From assembly GCA_946811695.1 (NCBI GenBank), contig OX328131.1:8176326-8240325 (forward strand): a DNA stretch of 64,000 bases, given 5' to 3'. The notes beneath the pieces were generated by a model, which searched no databases, was not told the DNA's origin, and saw only the letters and a program-made list of their open reading frames with translations. The translations under genes were made by a program, and so were the position numbers. Origin of the DNA: Gonocerus acuteangulatus (lineage: Eukaryota > Arthropoda > Insecta > Hemiptera > Coreidae). Positions 58,879 through 64,000 of this stretch are shown here, piece by piece; position 1 is the stretch's first letter; the number at the start of each line of letters is the position of its first letter.

Positions 58879-61800
58879 ATGTTTAAAAATACTTTCCAGA
58901 GTGGATTTCTTTCGATTCTGTACAGCATCGGGAGCAAGCCGCTTCAGATATGGGACAAGAAAGTTAGAAATGGCCATATAAAGAGAATCACTGATAATGA
59001 CATCCAATCGCTGGTCTTAGAAATTGTAGGGACCAATGTCAGCACAGCTTATCTCACATGCCCAGCAGATCCAAAGAAAACGCTGGGAATTAAGTTACCC
59101 TTTCTAGTCATGATAATCAAAAACCTTAAGAAATATTTTACTTTTGAAGTTCAGGTAATTAATTAATATAGCATATAAGGTATTTTATTTTTATTGTTAA
59201 TGTATTATATAAGATCCATGTTTGGTATCTTGGATGTTCTAATTAATGCCAAACCATTACATAGTCTGGGGATTTTTAAGACATAGATTTCGAGCTATTT
59301 TCCGCTTACTAAATAACTGCTAACCATCACTTAGAAAGATGGTTTCAAAAGTTTTTTTCCCCACTGTTGTGTGAAAAAGTGTCAGGTGCTTTATTTCAAA
59401 AGTACTATTCCATAAGCAATGGAAAATCTAGATTAAAAATCCTCTTTTAATTATTAATGTTTTAAGGAATATCTAGTACTGACCTCTGGCATGGAGGAAT
59501 GTGACAACCACACTCAAAATAGCAGTTTTTAGAAAAATAATTTAAAATAAATATGTATTTATGAAACATATTATTTTACTGACAAATAGCAATAAGTTGC
59601 AATTGTAAATCATTTTAAATCGATTTTGTGCTATGTGACAAAAGCACAGAATAGTTGGGCCTTTGGATTTTGAAAATCATATTGATGTTTTCCTAGCCGA
59701 ATTCCAACTATTCCCACTGCTTGAAATGAGTTATATTTCTGCCAACGTTTCGGCTTGACATGCAAGCCTTCTTCGGGGCTACTGAGAAGAGAGAGAACTG
59801 TTCCGTTTTGCAAAGTCTGTATTTCTACTCTTGGCAGAAACATAACTCATTTTTTGAGAGGAGATCGTTTACCGTAGATGATGCAAGGTAGGGATTATCG
59901 GGGTTCGGTCACTGCTATTTAATAAAACTACATTTTATCATAAAAATGGTTTTATTGTGCCGATGTTTCGGCTTGAACTAATCCCCTATACCGCCTGCAA
60001 TATAGCCCTTTATACCTGCCTCCCTTTCCATTAACACAACATTTTATGACTTTATGACCCCTTACTGTACTTTGCCGCTCTTTCTTTCATCTTCTATGTT
60101 CTCTGTCCATTGGGTGGTCCAGAACCCCCCCCCCCTCACCAACTCCTTTCTTCCTATGTTTCCCTGTATTAACTGTTAGAAATGATCCCGCATTTGTGAG
60201 GAATAGTTCTCTATCTTCCCATCGGTAAGCCCATATTGTTATTCTTATATCTAATCTGTTATTCTTATATCTGTTTTCCTAATAATCCAAACACTTCTAG
60301 AGCACATTGCTCTTCTATATATTATGTTCTAGTATTTTATGTTTTGTCTTTTTCCATATATGTATGTGTATTTGTTTATGTAGGCATATATATATATATT
60401 GTGGTGATTTTGTTGGGGAAGAAAAGAAAATTGGATATATTTGAAAGTTAATATAGAAAAAGTTGATTTAGAAAAGTTTATATTATATTTTCATTAAATC
60501 TCAGGGTTCATTTAAAATATTACCAAACTCACCACATACGGACTTATGAATAACCATTTGAATAATTAAATTAATTTAATAAATTTCCTGAAAGAAAAGC
60601 ATGAGAACTATATGATTAGAATCATTTCTTACCATTTGCCATTTTATGTGTTGAGACCATATTAAATACCAGGAGAAAGGTTCAGTATAAATAAAAAAGA
60701 GTTGGAAATAATTGACTTATATTGAATAAAAGATATAATTTTAGATTTTGCATGGCTGTGATATAAAAGGAATATAAAAAAGAAAATTGCATGACTCACA
60801 TATTTGTATCAATGTTGGGTTATTAAGAAATGTTTAGAACATATTTAAAATATTAACTTATATATTAAAATATAACTATTGGCCATTGTGAAATTTTAGA
60901 TAGCTTTAAGAGTTTAATTAAAGATTGGCAGTGAGTGAGTTATACTCAGCTTGTTTTACGGATGATGTTCTTGAAGTGAAGAGGCAGGCTGCTGGTAGTC
61001 GTGTTGAGGAGATGGATGGTCGGCTGCTAGATCTTGGAGTTCTGTCTTCCCATCATGTCCAGTTGAAGTGCTCGGTGTCAGGCTGTGGTGGCAAAGGGTG
61101 CTCTCTCGCCCTTGGCTGGCGTTGAAGTGAGAGTGAGTGGTGGGGGAAGGCCCTACTTATAGAGGCGTACCCCCACCACACTAAGGGTGTCTGACTTCTG
61201 CGTCCTTCCCTGGATTTTCTTGTCCATACTTGGAAAACACCTCTATCGTTATCTTTGTGGGAACTTGCATACCTTATCGCTCCTAGCCGAGATATTTGGA
61301 CTCTTCTATCTACTTAACACTGCCTTTTTGAAAAAAATAAATACTGCCAAACTAAACACTGCCAAATGCTATCTCTTTTATTACTCTTTTATTTAATTTA
61401 TTGATTGACAAAGGATAATATTTGTGATGGACTTATAATATATAAGCTAGCCTTTATTTTGAATAGGAATGCTACTCTTTGCTATGCCAGAAACTCACTC
61501 TTTCTAGAGCACCCCCCTTTTATATCATTACAATATATATATATATGTATATTTCAGTATTACATCCGTCCTACTTGTTTTTTACAGCCCTGATGAAGGC
61601 TTGAAGTTCAAGCCGAAACGTCGGCACAATAAAACCATTTTTATGATAAAATGTAGTTTTATTAAGTAGCAGTGACCGAACCCCGACAATCCCTACCATA
61701 ACTCATTTTAGTTATAAAATGTAGTTTTATTCAACACATGACTGAACCGTGGTTATCTAAACCTTCTTAATCTTGACGGTAGACTATCTCTTCTCGATTA

Positions 61801-62130
61801 ATAATATTTTTGTTAATTTTGCAGGTACTCGATGATAAAAATGTAAGAAGAAGGTTCAGAGCAAGTAATTACCAATCGACAACGAGAGTGAAGCCGTTTA
61901 TTTGTACAATGCCGATGAGGTTAGACGATGGTTGGAATCAAATACAGTTCAATTTGGCAGACTTTACAAGAAGAGCTTACGGGACTAATTACGTAGAAAC
62001 CTTGAGGGTACAAATTCACGCTAATTGTCGTATTCGTAGAGTCTACTTTTCGGATAGGCTCTACGCTGAAGACGAGCTACCTGCTGAATTCAAGCTATTT
62101 TTGCCTATACAGAATAAGGCAAAGATATAA
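58879..62130 (+). CDS. CFAP20: CFAP20 (Bug22), cilia and flagella associated protein 20, complete
   Basis: Exon 1 is 58879-59154 and exon 2 is 61825-62130 (TAA), joined at phase 0, giving 193 codons, the length of the human protein. The sequence is almost unchanged from vertebrates: it opens [18 protein letters not shown], has [18 protein letters not shown] before the splice and [18 protein letters not shown] after it, and ends LPIQNKAKI. The family forms the inner junction of axonemal doublet microtubules and controls tubulin modification and ciliary beating. The single intron (2670 bp) is filled with nested repeats. A candidate RFX X-box lies just upstream. Confidence 0.98.
59640..59853. 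mobile_element. older Penelope-like remnant, target of element 3
   Basis: A minus-strand motif at about 59732-59775 reads CCGAAGA, a GGCTTG/CAAGCC stem and GAAACGTT, a decayed hammerhead core. TTGGCAGAAA-type sequence occurs in inverted orientation at both sides (59733-59745 and 59832-59850). The segment 59650-59705 resembles the outer end of element 2. Element 3 is inserted in its right arm. Similar pseudo-LTR end sequence resumes at 61710-61770. The boundaries are approximate. Confidence 0.45.
60400..61532 (+). mobile_element. candidate solo LTR, copy 2
   Basis: A 1133 bp repeat, TG...CA, homologous to 42053-43214. It is inserted in an AT run inside Penelope-like element 3 in the CFAP20 intron. 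The short shared reading frame (about 60925-61125, [20 protein letters not shown]) is also in copy 1 but is only part of the repeat and has no known family. Confidence 0.55.
61577..61635 (+). ncRNA. candidate type I hammerhead ribozyme, element 3
   Basis: CUGAUGA at 61590-61596, a perfect stem II (GGCUUG/CAAGCC) at 61598-61614, GAAA at 61615-61618 and GUC at 61620-61622. Stem I pairs GCC (61587-61589) with GGC (61623-61625). After a symmetrical 5 x 5 internal loop it continues with GUUUU (61577-61581) pairing to AAAAC (61631-61635). An internal loop at this place is typical of the tertiary contacts of natural hammerheads. Stem III is loopless, so cleavage would probably need a dimer. Confidence 0.6.
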
Positions 62131-62434
62131 TAAAAAAAGCGCACAAAACTAATCTCCACACTTTGCCTTATTTTGCTGACTGCACTTTCTGAAAGTGAAT
62201 TTTGACTAACATATATTGTTGTACCATGTACAACGGTGTAATATATAATTTTTCAATATAATTAAATTTGTTACTTTTATTTTGAGTTTTCATTTGAAGC
62301 TTCCCATTCCAAAATATTTCTCTTAGCTGTAAGGAATAGCATGTTTAAGGGGTAATATTACCTTGTGTGATCAAGATCAAAGTAATTTTCTCCAATTCAT
62401 GAATAACAAATAAATGAATATTTTTCAATTCTTT

Positions 62435-62731
62435 GGGACGAGGTTAGCTCAGTGGTAGAGCACTCGACTAATGAACCCGAGCGTGATTTTTAAGTAAGAT
62501 TTTTTCTTCTAGTGTCATCGTTCGATGTTTGGATTTGGGTCCCCGATCGTCCCTAGGCTCACCCAGCCTTTTATTAATTAATTAATGGGTACCTACAAAG
62601 AGAAAAATCAGGTGGGCGGAGCATAGTAATGACCAAACTATCTTCCTCGTGTGCCGTATGGTCAAGAATCAGATATGTATACAGTATCTGCTCCTCTTGG
62701 CCCTTAGTGGCCTGATTATCTTTTTCTTTTT
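62435..62731 (+). mobile_element. tRNA-derived SINE, family B, young copy
   Basis: Perfect 14 bp TSD TTTTTCAATTCTTT at 62421-62434 and 62732-62745. Head GAGGTTAGCTCAGTGGTAGA. Body words ATGGTCAAGAATCAGATA and CAGTATCTGCTCC are shared with the copies at 24690, 26215 and 36372. Confidence 0.88.
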
Positions 62732-62745
62732 TTTTTCAATTCTTT

Positions 62746-64000
62746 ATGTCATAAGTTTTACATGGATGTTAAAGTATCCAAAAAAAATAAGTCTTGGAAA
62801 AAAAAAATGGCAGCACTGTGTCTGGCGAACGGAAACCCTCTTTTTTTCAGTAGGCCAACCTGAATGGTAGCTGACATATTGTGCGCCAAATCAATAGAAC
62901 GCTTCTTTTTTTTTAAAATGTTTTCTGTTTTTATTGTTATTGTTGGCGAATTTAATTGAAAGCATGCTTACTGCCTCAGTGGTATTTTATTTTACTTATT
63001 ATACCCAGACCAATGTTTAGTTCGTTTTTAATTTTTTTCTTCGTCCATAAAGGTAGTAATTCACCTTATTAGTTGTGTTTTTAAGGATTGACTTACTAAT
63101 ACATAATATGAGCTCATGTTTGAGTTTAAATTTCTAAGCAAACTCCTAGATATACTATGTTATGGTGACATGAGCTTCCATAATTCATATTACTTCAGAT
63201 TTTTCAACCTTGTGTTTCTCTTGAATATATGGGATGCAGTACTCATACATTTTTTTCTTTTCCTTATCAACTTCCTTAGGTTGGAGCACGTCTGTTTTAA
63301 AGCCAATTGTCAGGTTCAGGTTTATTATAAATATCTTGACCTTTCGATTTGCATCTTGATTAGAACTTTATGTCTTCTAAAACTTCTAAACCAGCATTCG
63401 ATGGGAACAGGCCAGTTAGTCTTACCCTCTGGAAAAAATCGAAAATCAATTTTTCATGACTTCCTAATAATAACACCGATATGCGTGATTCTGGGGTTCT
63501 TTATTATATTTGATGTGCTGATTCCAAAACTGTAATTTTGTTTTTTTCTCTACCACGTACCATTTTTGCACAATTAGTAATTGTACCGAAAATGTTCTAA
63601 TGTAGTTCTGTACATATGGAACTAAAAAGAAACCAGAAAACGAATAAATAATACTGATGTCATTGTTGAAATTAAAGTGCTTCACAAGAACATAATAATG
63701 TAACAGACAACAATTAATGCCTTATTTTAAGTCCAATCCCTGCAAATTTAGCTTTAGGAAACATACCATAACTTAAAATAAAAAATATGAACATAAGTGG
63801 CAGGTTAGTGGAGAGTTATAAGTTATTGGCATACTACTAGGCCAGCAATCTGGCTACAATAAAATGCCATAATTTATTTGAAAAATGGGATAGTAGAACC
63901 CGATCCGATCACTACAGAAGAAAAAATTGGAAGAAAGGAGACCAGGAATGGAAAATGTAATTCATGAGTGTCTTGTGGACCCCAAAATTGTTCTTTTACC
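62746..64000. other. downstream of CFAP20, no gene supported
   Basis: A 139-codon plus frame (63116-63535), rich in Phe, Leu and Ile, has no recognisable family and is probably chance in A/T-rich sequence. Confidence 0.45.

Larger units (their letters stand above)
59854..61697. mobile_element. Penelope-like inverted element in CFAP20 intron (element 3)
   Basis: TSD ATAACTCATTTT lies at 59842-59853 and 61698-61709. A 33 bp left extension (59854-59886) precedes a short minus-oriented arm (59887 to about 59976). After a middle region comes the plus-oriented arm (about 61577-61697). The left arm starts inside ribozyme stem II, and the right arm has the full core. The element is split by a solo-LTR-like insertion at 60400-61532, so its own length is about 0.7 kb. 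No coding domain is seen. Confidence 0.75.

Noticed and set aside
62440..62520. Functional tRNA gene
   Set aside because: The head matches A and B boxes, but the cloverleaf is not complete and it is the 5' part of a SINE with TSDs.
63116..63535. 139-codon frame as a membrane protein gene
   Set aside because: A/T-rich sequence gives Phe/Leu/Ile-rich frames by chance. There is no family resemblance or splice context.

Overview
This is a AT-rich stretch of animal nuclear genome, most likely from an arthropod that is not a fly. The evidence is spliced genes with GT-AG introns, RNase-H-bearing non-LTR retrotransposons, mariner, hAT and pogo DNA transposon remains, and SINEs headed by tRNA and 5S rRNA. 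I cannot name the species.

Three host genes account for almost all real coding sequence. (1) 1516-33701, plus strand: the last 22 exons of an adenylate-kinase-9-like gene (AK9). Its 5' end lies outside the window, and its kinase-like repeats look catalytically dead. (2) 34941-51060, minus strand: a complete 10-exon NUDCD1 gene, convergent with AK9. (3) 58879-62130, plus strand: a two-exon CFAP20 (Bug22) gene of exactly 193 codons, with a candidate RFX X-box 20 bp before the ATG. An unidentified plus-strand coding exon may end at 58498. AK9 and CFAP20 are both linked to cilia.

Mobile DNA fills the introns. AK9 intron 6 holds a 6.3 kb RNase-H LINE with two ORFs and target-site duplications (TSDs). 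It is interrupted by a 276 bp foldback element. A Jockey-like LINE (54361-58165, minus) lies between NUDCD1 and CFAP20. NUDCD1 intron 4 carries a solo LTR, LINE pieces, one of them 5'-inverted, hAT MITEs and pogo-like fragments. The CFAP20 intron holds a solo LTR inside a Penelope-like element, which in turn lies inside an older copy.

The most interesting pattern is a set of four insertions (12006-12281, 25204-25425, 52428-53925, 59854-61697) with the same unusual plan. Each has a 10-13 bp TSD, a unique 33-34 bp extension at the left end only, and inverted arms. A CUGANGA-hairpin-GAAA motif is present in each, and its hairpin changes sequence but keeps pairing. In two elements the motif completes a type I hammerhead ribozyme core ending in GUC. 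This matches what is known of Penelope-like element pseudo-LTRs.

Other young insertions have perfect TSDs: a tRNA SINE, a 5S rRNA SINE placed 7 nt before an AK9 splice acceptor, and a second tRNA SINE family. Gene models were read by eye from splice signals, phase and family resemblance. No search or folding program was run.
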